A DNA stretch of 64,000 bases from Jannaschia sp. Os4 (lineage in GTDB: Bacteria > Pseudomonadota > Alphaproteobacteria > Rhodobacterales > Rhodobacteraceae), in assembly GCF_016820245.1 (NCBI RefSeq), contig NZ_JAFCAR010000004.1, forward strand, positions 558,001-622,000, written 5' to 3'. The notes beneath the pieces are model-generated. The model saw only the letters and a program-made list of their open reading frames with translations. It had not been told where the DNA came from and ran no database searches. Positions 44,641 through 56,475 of the stretch are shown here, piece after piece (the first letter of the stretch is position 1; every line of letters starts with the position of its first letter). The position numbers were made by a program, and so were the translations under genes.

Positions 44641-45471
44641 ATGATCCAGCAGAGCACCCGCATCGCCGCGCATTACGACCGCGCCGACCTCTACGACCGC
44701 ATCCTCGCCGCGCTCGCGGAGGCGGGCGTGCCGGAGGGCGAGATCGAGGCGCGCCATCTCAAGCCGATCGACGAGTTCCACATCGGCGGGCTGGAGGCGA
44801 CGGAGGCGGTGCTGGCCCCGCTGGGCCTCGGCCCGGGGGTCCGCGTGCTGGACGCGGGCAGCGGCCTCGGCGGCGCGGCCCGGCTCATGGCCGAGCGCTT
44901 CGACGCCGACGTCACCGGGCTGGACCTGACGCCCGCCTTCGTCGAGACCGCGCGCCGCCTGACGGCATTGACCGGCCTTTGCGCGGAGTTCGTCGAGGGG
45001 AGCGCGCTCGACATGCCGTTCGAGGATGGCGCCTTCGACGTGGTCACCCTGCTGCATGTCGGGATGAACCTGCCCGACAAGCCGCGCTTCTTCGCCGAGG
45101 CGGCGCGCGTGCTGCGCCCGGGCGGGCGGCTGGCCGTCTACGACGTCATGCGCTTCGGCGCGCATCCCGCCTTTCCCCTGCCTTGGGCGTCCGCGCCCGA
45201 CCACTCCTTCCTCGACACGCCCGACGCCTATCTCGCGGCGGCGCGCGGCGCGGGGTTCGAGCTGGCGTCGCGCGAGGACCGGGGCGGGATCGCCCGCGCG
45301 TTCTTCGCGCGGATGCGGGCGCAGATCGCCCGGTCCGGCCCCGCGCCGCTGGGGCTGCCCCTGCTGATGGGCGACACGGCCGCCGAGAAGGCCGCGAACA
45401 TGGCCCGCGCCGTCGAGGCGGGCGACATCCAACCGGTCGCGATGACCTTTCACCCGGGCGCGCGCCCCTAG
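44641..45471 (+). CDS. SAM-dependent methyltransferase (class I)
   Basis: 276 residues. The SAM-binding glycine motif is VLDAGSGLGGAARL, with the acidic loop GLDLTPAF and the post-II motif DVVTLLHVGMN. The sequence LRPGGRLAVYDVMRF is typical of Methyltransf_11-type enzymes acting on small molecules or lipids. Its location between DedA genes and preA gives no clear substrate. It stops 11 bases before preA. Confidence 0.87.
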   Translation: MIQQSTRIAAHYDRADLYDRILAALAEAGVPEGEIEARHLKPIDEFHIGGLEATEAVLAPLGLGPGVRVLDAGSGLGGAARLMAERFDADVTGLDLTPAFVETARRLTALTGLCAEFVEGSALDMPFEDGAFDVVTLLHVGMNLPDKPRFFAEAARVLRPGGRLAVYDVMRFGAHPAFPLPWASAPDHSFLDTPDAYLAAARGAGFELASREDRGGIARAFFARMRAQIARSGPAPLGLPLLMGDTAAEKAANMARAVEAGDIQPVAMTFHPGARP

Positions 45472-45482
45472 GAGATACGACC

Positions 45483-46814
45483 ATGGCCGACCTCTCCATC
45501 GACTTCGCGGGCATCAAGTCGCCCAACCCCTTCTGGCTGGCCTCCGCGCCGCCCACGGACAAGGAATACAACGTCCGCCGCGCCTTCGAGGCGGGCTGGG
45601 GCGGCGTGGTGTGGAAGACGCTGGGGGCCGAGGGGCCGCCGGTCGTCAACGTGAACGGCCCCCGCTACGGCGCGATCTACGGGGCGGACCGGCGGCTCTT
45701 GGGCCTCAACAACATCGAGCTGATCACCGACCGCCCGCTGCAGACGAACCTCGACGAGATCGCGGCGGTGAAGCGGGACTTCCCCGACCGGGCGATGGTC
45801 GTCTCGATCATGGTCCCCTGCGAGGAGCAGGCGTGGCGCGACATCCTGCCCCGCGTGGAGGACACGGGCGCGGACGGGATCGAGCTGAACTTCGGCTGCC
45901 CGCACGGGATGTCGGAGCGGGGCATGGGCTCGGCCGTGGGGCAGGTGCCCGAGTACATCCAGATGGTCACGGAATGGTGCAAGCAGTACGGCGCGCTGCC
46001 CGTGATCGTGAAGCTGACGCCCAACATCACCGACATCCGCAAGCCCGCCGCCGCCGCCGCCGCGGGCGGAGCGGACGCGGTCTCGCTGATCAACACGATC
46101 AACTCGATCACCAGCGTCGACCTCGACGACTTCGCGCCCGAGCCGACGATCGACGGCAAGGGCTCCCACGGCGGCTATTGCGGGCCGGCGGTGAAGCCCA
46201 TCGCGCTGTCCATGGTGTCCGAGATCGCGCGGGCCGAGGCGACGCGCGGCCTGCCCATCTCGGGGATCGGCGGCATCACCACGTGGCGCGACGCCGCCGA
46301 GTACATCGCGCTCTCCTGCGGGTCGGTGCAGGTCTGCACGGCGGCGATGACCTACGGCTTCGGCATCATCAAGGAGCTGACGGCGGGGCTGGAGCGCTAC
46401 ATGGACGAGAAGGGCTATGCCGACATCGAGGCGTTCCGGGGCCGCGCCGTGCCCAACGTCACCGACTGGCAGCACCTGAACCTCGAATACGTGACCAAGG
46501 CGCGGATCGACCCGGACCTCTGCATCGCGTGCGGGCGCTGCTACGCCGCCTGCGAGGACACGAGCCACCAAGCGATCGCCGTCTCGCCCGCGCGGGAGTT
46601 CAGCGTGATCGACGCGGAATGCGTGGCCTGCAACCTGTGCGTGGACGTCTGCCCGGTGGAGGACTGCATCACGATGGAGCGGCTGGAGGCCGGCACGGTC
46701 GATCCCCGCACCGGCCGGACCGTGCGGGCGGAGCCGGCGGACTGGACCACGCACCCGAACAACCCCGGTTCGCCGACCTATGCCGGGGCGAAGGTGGCGG
46801 AGCCCGCCGAGTAG
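45483..46814 (+). CDS. preA: NAD-dependent dihydropyrimidine dehydrogenase subunit PreA
   Basis: 443 residues, the FMN-binding catalytic subunit that reduces uracil or thymine to the 5,6-dihydro form with PreT. The dihydroorotate-dehydrogenase-like barrel has NPFWLASAPPT, ELNFGCPHGMSERGMG and SGIGGITTW. The C-terminus holds two 4Fe-4S motifs (CIACGRCYAACED and CVACNLCVDVCPVEDC). Convergent with ligA. Hydantoinase (hydA) and beta-ureidopropionase genes are not in the window. Confidence 0.95.
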   Translation: MADLSIDFAGIKSPNPFWLASAPPTDKEYNVRRAFEAGWGGVVWKTLGAEGPPVVNVNGPRYGAIYGADRRLLGLNNIELITDRPLQTNLDEIAAVKRDFPDRAMVVSIMVPCEEQAWRDILPRVEDTGADGIELNFGCPHGMSERGMGSAVGQVPEYIQMVTEWCKQYGALPVIVKLTPNITDIRKPAAAAAAGGADAVSLINTINSITSVDLDDFAPEPTIDGKGSHGGYCGPAVKPIALSMVSEIARAEATRGLPISGIGGITTWRDAAEYIALSCGSVQVCTAAMTYGFGIIKELTAGLERYMDEKGYADIEAFRGRAVPNVTDWQHLNLEYVTKARIDPDLCIACGRCYAACEDTSHQAIAVSPAREFSVIDAECVACNLCVDVCPVEDCITMERLEAGTVDPRTGRTVRAEPADWTTHPNNPGSPTYAGAKVAEPAE

Positions 46815-46835
46815 CGGGCGGGCGGGGCCCGCGCC

Positions 46836-49869
<3,034 letters not shown>

Positions 49870-49873
<4 letters not shown>

Positions 49874-51000
49874 CGGACGATCCAGCCGCCGCCGAACACC
49901 CGCGTCCCTTCGGGATCGTAGAACACGCAGGCCTGCCCCGGCGACACGCCCATCTCGGGCGCGAGCAGCTCCACCTCCGCCGTGCGCGGCCCCGTGGGCC
50001 GGATCACCGCGTCGAGGGGCGGCTTGGTCGAGCGGACCTTAACGGCGAGCGGCCGTTCGGGCCGGGCGTCGAAGGGCTCGTCGCCCAGCCAGTTCACCTC
50101 CGCCACCGGCACCGTGCGCGTGGCCAGCGCGGCGCGCGGCCCGACGACCACGTGGCACGCCTCCGCGTCCAGCCGCACCACGTAGAGCGGCTCGGACAGC
50201 CCTCCGATGCCGAGGCCCTTCCGCTGGCCGACCGTGTAGCGGATGACGCCCTCGTGGCGGCCCAGCACGCGCCCGTCCATGTGCACGATCTCGCCCGGCT
50301 CGCCCGCGCCGGGGCGCAGCTTCTCGATGACGGCGGCGTAGTCGCCGTCCGGCACGAAGCAGATGTCCTGGCTGTCCGGCTTGTCCGCCACGGGCAGCCC
50401 GTGCTTGGCCGCGAGCGCGCGGGTCTCCGCCTTGGTCGCCAGCCCGCCCAGCGGGAAGCGCAGGTAGTCGAGCTGCTCCTGCGTCGTCGAGAACAGGAAG
50501 TAGGACTGGTCGCGCACGGGGTCCGCCGCGCGGTGCAGCTCCGCGCCGCGCGCGCCCGCCTCGCGGCGGATGTAGTGCCCCGTCGCCATGCAGTCGGCGT
50601 CGAGGTCCTTCGCGGTCTCGAGGAGGTCGCGGAACTTCACCCGCTCGTTGCAGCGGATGCACGGCACCGGCGTCGCCCCGGCGAGGTAGCTGTCCGCGAA
50701 CTCGTCGATCACCGCCGCGCGGAACGTGTTCTCGTAGTCGAGCACGTAGTGCGGGAAGCCCATGGATTCGGCCACGCGGCGGGCGTCGTGGATGTCGCGC
50801 CCCGCGCAGCAGGCGCCCTTCTTCGCCAAGGCCGCGCCGTGGTCGTAGAGCTGCAGGGTGACGCCCACCACGTCGTAGCCCTCCGCCGCGAGCTCGGCGG
50901 CGACGACGGAGCTGTCCACGCCGCCCGACATGGCGACCACCACGCGGGTGTCGGCGGGGGCCTTGGGCAGCCCGAGGGAGTTGAGTTCGGCGTCCAGCAT
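49870..51000 (-). CDS. mnmA: tRNA-specific 2-thiouridylase
   Basis: Thiolates U34 of tRNA-Lys, -Glu and -Gln. 376 residues. The PP-loop SGGVDSS, the catalytic cysteines in [12 protein letters not shown] and [12 protein letters not shown], and the C-terminal beta-barrel are present. The start at 51000 ([10 protein letters not shown]) is preferred to 51024 because AGGAGG lies 6 bases before it. Divergent from sciP, with a CtrA-like motif in between. Confidence 0.96.
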
Positions 51001-51058
51001 CGCGGCCTCCTGAGCCTCGCGCATATGGGCAAAATGCCCCGCATTCTCAAGCGGCGGG

Positions 51059-51073
51059 TTCAGCGGCGGTTAA
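51059..51073 (+). promoter_or_regulatory. CtrA-like box upstream of sciP
   Basis: TTCA-N7-TTAA, one mismatch from the CtrA consensus TTAA-N7-TTAA, ends 45 bases before the sciP start. In Caulobacter sciP is activated by CtrA. Confidence 0.5.
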
Positions 51074-51118
51074 GGAGTGGGGCGCATGACGGCCGTGCAC
51101 GACCGAAGGAGGTGCCCG

Positions 51119-51442
51119 ATGTTCCTCAGACGCGACGACCGTCCCCGCGTCGTCACCCTGCCCGACGGGCGCCCGATGACGCGCGACGACCTTCCCCCGG
51201 CGGGCGAACGGCGCTGGGTCGCCAGCCGCAAGGCGGCCGTCGTCCTCGGCGTCGAGGCGGGCCTGCTGTCCCGCGACGAGGCCTTCCTCCGCTACGACCT
51301 GTCGGAGGAGGAGTACGCGCAATGGGTGCACGGCGCCTCGACCCACGGGGCCGAGGGGCTGCGCGCGACCCGGCGGATGCCCGCCGCGCCGACGCCGGGC
51401 CCCGTCCCCGCCGTCGATGCCGATGCCGCAGGGGGAAAGTGA
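51119..51442 (+). CDS. sciP: SciP-type DUF1153 protein, small CtrA inhibitor
   Basis: 107 residues of DUF1153, the family of Caulobacter SciP, a helix-turn-helix-like protein that binds CtrA and blocks transcription activation. Conserved stretches: VVTLPDGRPMTRDDLPP, RRWVASRKAAVVLGVEAGLLS and EEEYAQWVHGASTHGAEGLRATR. The start at 51119 has AGGAGG 5 bases upstream; the frame extends further up but lacks a ribosome-binding site. A proline- and alanine-rich tail is added to the family core. It lies 124 bases before ctrA on the same strand, which puts regulator and inhibitor side by side. Confidence 0.88.
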   Translation: MFLRRDDRPRVVTLPDGRPMTRDDLPPAGERRWVASRKAAVVLGVEAGLLSRDEAFLRYDLSEEEYAQWVHGASTHGAEGLRATRRMPAAPTPGPVPAVDADAAGGK

Positions 51443-51494
51443 TTCTGCCCCCCTCCTTGCGCGAGGCCCCTGTTTCTGAACAGCTTTTGGGAGA

Positions 51495-51509
51495 GTAACG
51501 CGGTATTAA
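51495..51509 (+). promoter_or_regulatory. CtrA-like box upstream of ctrA
   Basis: GTAA-N7-TTAA, one mismatch from consensus, with an extra TTAA half-site at 51513-51516. The site lies 57 bases before the ctrA start, consistent with autoregulation. Confidence 0.55.
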
Positions 51510-51566
51510 CCTTTAAGGCGAAGGTTGGCCGGAAGAGACCACCATAGGTTGGCCCAGAGGTTAGCA

Positions 51567-52268
51567 ATGCGCATTCTGCTCGTCGAAGACGACCCCACCA
51601 CCTCCCGCTCGATCGAGATGATGCTCGCCTCGGCGTCGCTCAACGTCTACTCGACCGATCTCGGCGAGGAGGGGATCGATCTCGCCAAGCTCTACGACTA
51701 CGACCTGATCGTCCTCGACCTGAACCTGCCGGACATGGACGGGCACGAGGTGCTCAAGCAGCTCCGCCTCGCCCGGATCGAGACGCCGATCCTGATCCTC
51801 TCGGGCGCCGACGACACCGCCTCGAAGATCAAGGGCTTCGGGGTGGGCGCCGACGACTACATGACCAAGCCGTTCCACCGCGACGAGCTGGTGGCGCGCA
51901 TCCATGCCATCGTCCGCCGGTCCAAGGGCCATTCCCAGTCCGTGATCCGCACCGGCCGCGTCGAGGTGAACCTCGACTCCAAGTCCGTCGAGGTCGACGG
52001 GCGGGCCGTCCACCTGACCGGCAAGGAATACCAGATCCTCGAACTGCTCTCGCTGCGGAAGGGCACGACCCTGACCAAGGAGATGTTCCTCAACCATCTC
52101 TACGGCGGCATGGACGAGCCGGAGCTCAAGATCATCGACGTGTTCATCTGCAAGCTCCGCAAGAAGCTGGCGACGGCCACGGGCGGCGACAGCCACATCG
52201 AGACGGTGTGGGGCCGGGGCTACGTGATGCGCGACCCCCAAGGCGCGGCCCTCGCCGCCGCGGAGTAG
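51567..52268 (+). CDS. ctrA: Cell cycle response regulator CtrA
   Basis: OmpR-class response regulator, 233 residues. Receiver domain with phospho-acceptor D51 ([14 protein letters not shown]), then the winged helix with the highly conserved stretch [19 protein letters not shown] and [17 protein letters not shown], which is near-identical to Caulobacter CtrA. The long frame extends 14 codons upstream, but MRILLVEDD is the family start. In Rhodobacterales CtrA is usually non-essential and controls motility, gene transfer agent and competence genes. CtrA-type boxes lie upstream of this gene, of sciP and of comEC. Confidence 0.97.
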   Translation: MRILLVEDDPTTSRSIEMMLASASLNVYSTDLGEEGIDLAKLYDYDLIVLDLNLPDMDGHEVLKQLRLARIETPILILSGADDTASKIKGFGVGADDYMTKPFHRDELVARIHAIVRRSKGHSQSVIRTGRVEVNLDSKSVEVDGRAVHLTGKEYQILELLSLRKGTTLTKEMFLNHLYGGMDEPELKIIDVFICKLRKKLATATGGDSHIETVWGRGYVMRDPQGAALAAAE

Positions 52269-52407
52269 GTGCGCGGCGCCGCCCCCGCCCTCTGCATCGG
52301 TCCCTCCGGCCGCCCGTCGGTTCGAGCCGCGACCGCGCGGCGCCGTCGGGGGGTCGCCGGTCCATGCCGCACCGCGGCATCCGACGCGCCGAACGCCCTG
52401 AAATCTC

Positions 52408-52454
52408 CGTACGTTCCGTGAAGGACGGCCCCCCGGCCCTGTACGGAACGTACG
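52408..52454. repeat. 12-bp inverted repeat built from two TACGnnnCGT palindromes
   Basis: CGTACGTTCCGT (52408-52419) and ACGGAACGTACG (52443-52454) are perfect reverse complements, 23 bases apart. Each arm contains its own short palindrome, TACGttcCGT and TACGgaaCGTA. This looks like a paired protein-binding site or a long hairpin. Confidence 0.6.
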
Positions 52455-52540
52455 AACATGCCGCTCCGCCCTCATGTGAAGCCTCTTAACTTTTTTGGCG
52501 CGGCCCTCTTGTCCCTGCCCCCCGCACCCCCATCTCCTGT

Positions 52541-52561
52541 GATGTGAAAGCCCTTCACATC
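52541..52561. promoter_or_regulatory. Inverted repeat upstream of the DUF2852 gene
   Basis: GATGTGAA-AGCCC-TTCACATC, a perfect 8-bp palindrome with a 5-base centre, 42 bases before the start codon. A direct copy of ATGTGAAGCC lies at 52474. It resembles a TGTGA/TCACA operator, but with spacing 7 rather than the CRP spacing of 6. Confidence 0.55.
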
Positions 52562-52603
52562 CCGCCCGTCCCGGCGGAGCCACCCAGACCGAAAGGACGT
52601 CCC

Positions 52604-53044
52604 ATGACCCCCGCCGCCACCGTCTCCCCCGCCGCCGCGCCGATGGGCGCGCTCTCCCGCGCCGAAGCGTGGCTCGACGCCCGCGGCAAGGGCGCGTGGA
52701 TCGCCGCCATGATCCTCGGCTTCATCGCCTTCTGGCCCGTCGGCCTCGCGCTCGTGCTCTACATGTCGCTGACCGGCAAATGGGCGCTGCGCCGCGACGG
52801 CTCGGTCCGGATGGGCCGCTGGCAGGGCTGCGCCGGACGCGGCGGCGTGAGCATGCGCCGCTCCACGGGCAACGCCGCCTTCGACGCCTACCGCGACGAC
52901 ACGATCCGCAAGCTGGAGGAGGAGAGCCAAGCCTTCGAGGAGTTCCTGCAGCGCCTTCGCGAGGCCAAGGACAAGGCCGAGTTCGACCAGTTCATGAAGG
53001 ACCGCGAGGATCGCGCCCCCGAGCCGAAGGGCACCGAGGCCTGA
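52604..53044 (+). CDS. DUF2852 membrane protein
   Basis: 146 residues. One hydrophobic segment (WIAAMILGFIAFWPVGLALVLYM) is followed by a basic stretch and a C-terminal charged coiled coil (LEEESQAFEEFLQRLREAKDKAEF), the DUF2852 layout. GNAAFDAYRDDTIRKLEEE is characteristic of the family. Function unknown; possibly an envelope-stress protein. An AAAGGACG ribosome-binding stretch precedes the ATG at 52604. Followed by an RDD gene, with a terminator after both. Confidence 0.85.
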   Translation: MTPAATVSPAAAPMGALSRAEAWLDARGKGAWIAAMILGFIAFWPVGLALVLYMSLTGKWALRRDGSVRMGRWQGCAGRGGVSMRRSTGNAAFDAYRDDTIRKLEEESQAFEEFLQRLREAKDKAEFDQFMKDREDRAPEPKGTEA

Positions 53045-53106
53045 TCCCCCCGCCGGATCCCGCCCGCGGGGTCCGGCCCCCTTGCACCGCCACGGAAGGA
53101 CCCGAC

Positions 53107-53571
53107 ATGACCGCCATGCTCCACCCCGCCGCGCATCTTCCCGGACTGCCCGACCCCCACGCCGAGGCCGAGTTCTACGACGGCGTCGTCGTCAAGCGCG
53201 GCCTCGCGTGGGTCGTGGACGTCGCGCTGATCCACGCGGCCACCTTCGTCGCGGGCATCCTGACCCTCACCCTCGCGTGGTGGCTCTGGCCGTTCGTCGC
53301 GATGGGGATCGGGCTGGTCTACCGGGTCGCCACCCTCGCCTCCCGCTCGGCGACGTGGGGCATGTGCCTCTTCGGGATCGAGCTGCGCGACGGGGGCGGG
53401 CAGCGCCTCGACGGCCCGACCGCCGCGCTGCACGTGCTCGGCTACTACGCCTCCATCACCTTCGCGCTGCTCCCCGCGCTCGCCTCGGCGGTCGCCATGC
53501 TCGTGACCGAGCGCAAGCAGGGCCTCACCGACCTCGTGCTCGGCACGGCCGCCATCAACCGGCCCGGCTGA
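53107..53571 (+). CDS. RDD-family membrane protein
   Basis: 154 residues, an RDD domain with three membrane segments: VKRGLAWVVDVALIHAATFVAG, LWPFVAMGIGLVYRVAT and the third near YYASITFALLPALASAVAML. The TWGMCLFGIELRD segment and the C-terminal ERKQGLTDLVLGTAA match the family. RDD proteins are proposed transporters or envelope factors; function here unknown. It follows the DUF2852 gene with a 62-base gap and ends at a strong terminator. Confidence 0.85.
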   Translation: MTAMLHPAAHLPGLPDPHAEAEFYDGVVVKRGLAWVVDVALIHAATFVAGILTLTLAWWLWPFVAMGIGLVYRVATLASRSATWGMCLFGIELRDGGGQRLDGPTAALHVLGYYASITFALLPALASAVAMLVTERKQGLTDLVLGTAAINRPG

Positions 53572-53594
53572 CGCGCCCGGCGCGCGCCGACACG

Positions 53595-53632
53595 CGGCCC
53601 TCCGCCCATTCCCCGGGGCGGAGGGCCGTTTT
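53595..53632 (+). terminator. Terminator of the DUF2852-RDD operon
   Basis: 13-bp perfect stem (53595-53607 with 53616-53628) and an 8-base loop, followed by TTTTCGTTT. Confidence 0.92.
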
Positions 53633-53695
53633 CGTTTGCCCCCCCCGCGATGCCGCGTCTAACCTCGCCCGGCACCGTTCTGCCGAGATGACCCC

Positions 53696-54505
53696 ATGCG
53701 CCACAGCCTGCCGCTCACGCCGCAGTTCTACGTGACTGCGCCGCAGCCCTGTCCCTACCTGGACGGGCGGCGCGAGCGGAAGCTGTTCACCGCCCTGCAG
53801 GGCTCCGGCGCCTCCGAGCTGAACGACAAGCTCTCCAAGCAGGGGTTCCGCCGCTCGCAGAACGTGCTCTACCGCCCGTCCTGCGCCGACTGCTCGGCCT
53901 GCCTCTCGGCGCGGATCCGGGTCGACGCCTTCGCGCCCGGCCGGACCCAGCGGCGGACGCTGGCCCGCAACGCCCATCTCGAGCGCGAGGTCACGAGCCC
54001 GTGGGCCACCGAGGACCAGTTCGCGCTGTTCCAGCGCTACCTCGCCGCGCGCCACGCCGACGGCGGCATGGCCGACATGGACATCTTCGAGTTCGCCGCG
54101 ATGATCGAGGAGACGCCGATCCGCACCCGGGTGATCGAGTACTGGGACCGCCGCGACGTCCCGGCGCTCACCGGCGTCTGCCTGACGGACGTGCTCGATG
54201 ACGGGCTGAGCCTCGTCTACTCCTTCTACGACCCCGACCTGCCCAAGCAGTCGCTCGGCACCCACGTGATCCTCGACCACGTCGCCCTCGCGCGCGAGGC
54301 GGGCCTGCCCTACGTCTACCTCGGCTACTGGGTCCCCGGCTCGCCCAAGATGGGCTACAAGGCCGCCTTCGACGGGCTGGAGATCTACAAGAACCGCCGC
54401 TGGCAGCCCTTGGGCGAGGAGACGGACCACCTCGGCGAGACCCATCCCCTCGCCGTCGAGCCGATCGCCGAGCAGGTCGCACGGATCGAGCTGCCGCAGG
54501 ACTGA
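53696..54505 (+). CDS. bpt: Leucyl/arginyl-tRNA-protein transferase Bpt (N-end rule)
   Basis: Transfers an amino acid to N-terminal Asp or Glu of proteins to mark them for ClpS-ClpAP degradation. 269 residues of the ATE/Bpt family: N-terminal [13 protein letters not shown], the [15 protein letters not shown] cysteine cluster, and the GNAT-like C-terminal part with [19 protein letters not shown] and SPKMGYKA. Called Bpt rather than Ate because of bacterial origin and length. Convergent with the YibQ-type gene. Confidence 0.93.
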   Translation: MRHSLPLTPQFYVTAPQPCPYLDGRRERKLFTALQGSGASELNDKLSKQGFRRSQNVLYRPSCADCSACLSARIRVDAFAPGRTQRRTLARNAHLEREVTSPWATEDQFALFQRYLAARHADGGMADMDIFEFAAMIEETPIRTRVIEYWDRRDVPALTGVCLTDVLDDGLSLVYSFYDPDLPKQSLGTHVILDHVALAREAGLPYVYLGYWVPGSPKMGYKAAFDGLEIYKNRRWQPLGEETDHLGETHPLAVEPIAEQVARIELPQD

Positions 54506-54522
54506 GCCGCGCGCGGCCGCCC

Positions 54523-56346
54523 CTATCCGCCCGAGAGCGCCCGGATCGCGTGGCTGACCGGCGCGACGCGCACGTCGCCCCGCCGCCCGTCCACGGCCCA
54601 GCGGCGCACCGCCTCGACCGTGTCGGGCAGCGTGCGCCCCACCACCACCGTCGCCCCGTCGCGCTGCGCCTCGAAGGTCGCGCGGTCGAGGAAGCGCGCG
54701 ATAACCGGCGCCCGCTGCCCCGCGTCGTCGAGCACCCGGTAGGCGGACGCCGCGGGCACGCCCGCGCGCCGGGCCTCGGCCACCCCCGATCCGAGGCCGC
54801 CCGCCACCGTCAGGAACCCGTGCCCCGTCTCGGCCAGCGCGGGCGCGGCGGCGGCGGTGCGGGTCCGGCTGCCGCCCAAGCGCCCGTCCGGCGCGTCCGT
54901 CAGGGCGACCGCATCCGGGATCGCGGCGGCCGCGGCGGCCAGCGCGACCTCGACGTCCGAGGCCGTGCCCCGGGCGGGCAGCGCGGCGGTCGTCCACAGC
55001 ACCTCCCGGCCCGCCGCGCGGACCATCGCGGCCCGCGCGCCCGCGTCCGGCGCGGTCGGGTCCAAGGCCACGGCGACCGGCAGCGGCAGCGCGACGACCT
55101 CCTCCAGCGGGACGCCGCCCGGAGCGTCCACCAACACGATCGAGAAGAGCGGCGCGGTGCCCGGCGGGGCGGGCATGGCGTTCGCCTCGATGGCGCGCAG
55201 GGCGGCGGGCGCGGCGGTCGCGGTCGCCGGGGCGGCGGCGGGGGCCTGCTCGGACTGGAGCGTGAACCGGCTCGGCGCCCGGGTCGTGTCGATGATCGCC
55301 TGCGCGACGTCGAAGGAGTCCGGCTCCACCGAGGGCGCGTCGGCGTCGGCGTCGGCGGCGGCGGGGGAGGCCGCCGCGTCCGCCTCCGGGCCCGGAGGGG
55401 CGGCGCGGACGGTCTCGACGGGCGCCGCCGCGGGGGCCCCGTCCGCGGCCGCCGCCTGCGATCCGCCCGAGGGCTCTGCCGCCGCCTCGACCGGCTCGGC
55501 CTCGACCGGCTCCGGAGCCTGCTCCTGCGGCGCCAGCGCCGCCTCGACCGCGGGCGCCTCCTCCTCGGCGGGCGCGAGCTCCGTGAAGGTCGCGGGCGGG
55601 CCCTCGGGACCCCGCGCCACCACGCCCGGCGCGGCGACGGGCTCCGGCGGCGGGCCGAGCGGCGACGGCACCGAGAGCCCCGGCGCGGGCGCGGGCGTCG
55701 CGTCGATCCCCCGCGCGGGCAGCGCGGCCCCCAGCGCGTCCGGCGTCGGCGCGGCGAGGTCGGTCTCGCCCCCGCGGGTCACCGGTCGGTCGGCCCCCAG
55801 CGGCGCGTCGGGGGCCACGTCGTCGGGCGCGCGGGCGAACTCGCTGCCGGCGGGGAGCGCGACCCCGGTGGCGGGCGCGGGCGGCGCGACGGCCTCCGGC
55901 TCGGGCGCGACCGCCTCCTCCGCCGGCACGATCGGCACGACCGTCCGGGTGACCGTTCCGGCGTCCGCCTGCGTCTCCGTCTCCGTCTCCGTCTCCGACC
56001 GCGCAGCCGCCGGGGGGACGGCGTCGACCACGACGGGACGGGGGGCCGACGCGACCGGGACGGCCTCCCTGGCCCCCGCGTCCGGCGCGGGCGCGGCGGG
56101 GGCCCGCGGCGCCGTGGCGCGCACCGCCGCCTCCGGCGCGGGCACGGCGACCTCGGCGCGATCCGGCAGGGGCGCGGGCTGGGCCGGCAGGAGCCCCCCG
56201 CCCTCGGGGGCGGCGGGCCGCACGGGGGACGCGGGCCGGACGACCGCCTCCTCGCCCGCCAGCGGCGCCACGAGCGACACCGCGCCGATGGCGATCGCGC
56301 CCGCCGCCACGCCGCACAGAAGCCCCGCTCCGAATCGCACCAGCAT
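54523..56346 (-). CDS. Divergent polysaccharide deacetylase family protein (YibQ type) with long low-complexity linker
   Basis: 607 residues. An N-terminal membrane anchor ([22 protein letters not shown]) is followed by about 330 residues of Ala/Pro/Glu-rich linker and a C-terminal YibQ (DUF610) NodB-like domain (about 395-607) with [15 protein letters not shown] and [14 protein letters not shown]. The linker contains ETETETET, encoded by four tandem hexamers at 55973-55996. The catalytic metal residues are not obvious, as usual in the divergent subgroup. Divergent from trpG. In R. sphaeroides yibQ sits inside trpE-yibQ-trpGDC (recalled); here it points away. Confidence 0.8.
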   Translation of the reverse strand: MLVRFGAGLLCGVAAGAIAIGAVSLVAPLAGEEAVVRPASPVRPAAPEGGGLLPAQPAPLPDRAEVAVPAPEAAVRATAPRAPAAPAPDAGAREAVPVASAPRPVVVDAVPPAAARSETETETETQADAGTVTRTVVPIVPAEEAVAPEPEAVAPPAPATGVALPAGSEFARAPDDVAPDAPLGADRPVTRGGETDLAAPTPDALGAALPARGIDATPAPAPGLSVPSPLGPPPEPVAAPGVVARGPEGPPATFTELAPAEEEAPAVEAALAPQEQAPEPVEAEPVEAAAEPSGGSQAAAADGAPAAAPVETVRAAPPGPEADAAASPAAADADADAPSVEPDSFDVAQAIIDTTRAPSRFTLQSEQAPAAAPATATAAPAALRAIEANAMPAPPGTAPLFSIVLVDAPGGVPLEEVVALPLPVAVALDPTAPDAGARAAMVRAAGREVLWTTAALPARGTASDVEVALAAAAAAIPDAVALTDAPDGRLGGSRTRTAAAAPALAETGHGFLTVAGGLGSGVAEARRAGVPAASAYRVLDDAGQRAPVIARFLDRATFEAQRDGATVVVGRTLPDTVEAVRRWAVDGRRGDVRVAPVSHAIRALSGG

Positions 56347-56475
56347 CGCCCGCCCCCTGCCTGTCGCGGGGGCGCTTGACCCCGCCCCGCCGTCGCGCGC
56401 ATCTATACCCCGCCCCCCGGCCCGAGGCACCCCCTCGCCCCGCCGCGCGGGCACGGCAGAGGGGGATCGGGGCAC

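Larger units (their letters stand above)
52269..52603. other. Intergenic region after ctrA with two inverted-repeat elements
   Basis: 335 bases without a gene. It contains a 12-bp inverted repeat at 52408-52454, a second one at 52541-52561 just before the DUF2852 gene, and a TTAACTTTTTTGG stretch near 52486 that could be part of a promoter. No good U-tract terminator for ctrA was seen. Confidence 0.6.

Noticed and set aside
51465-51489. SOS-like CTGT-N6-ACAG element before ctrA
   Set aside because: The spacing is wrong for the enterobacterial LexA box, and the LexA of this group recognises GAAC-N7-GAAC. It is more likely a small hairpin after sciP.
52480-52490. Further CtrA site at the TTAAC near 52486
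   Set aside because: No second TTAA-like half at 7 bases on either side.
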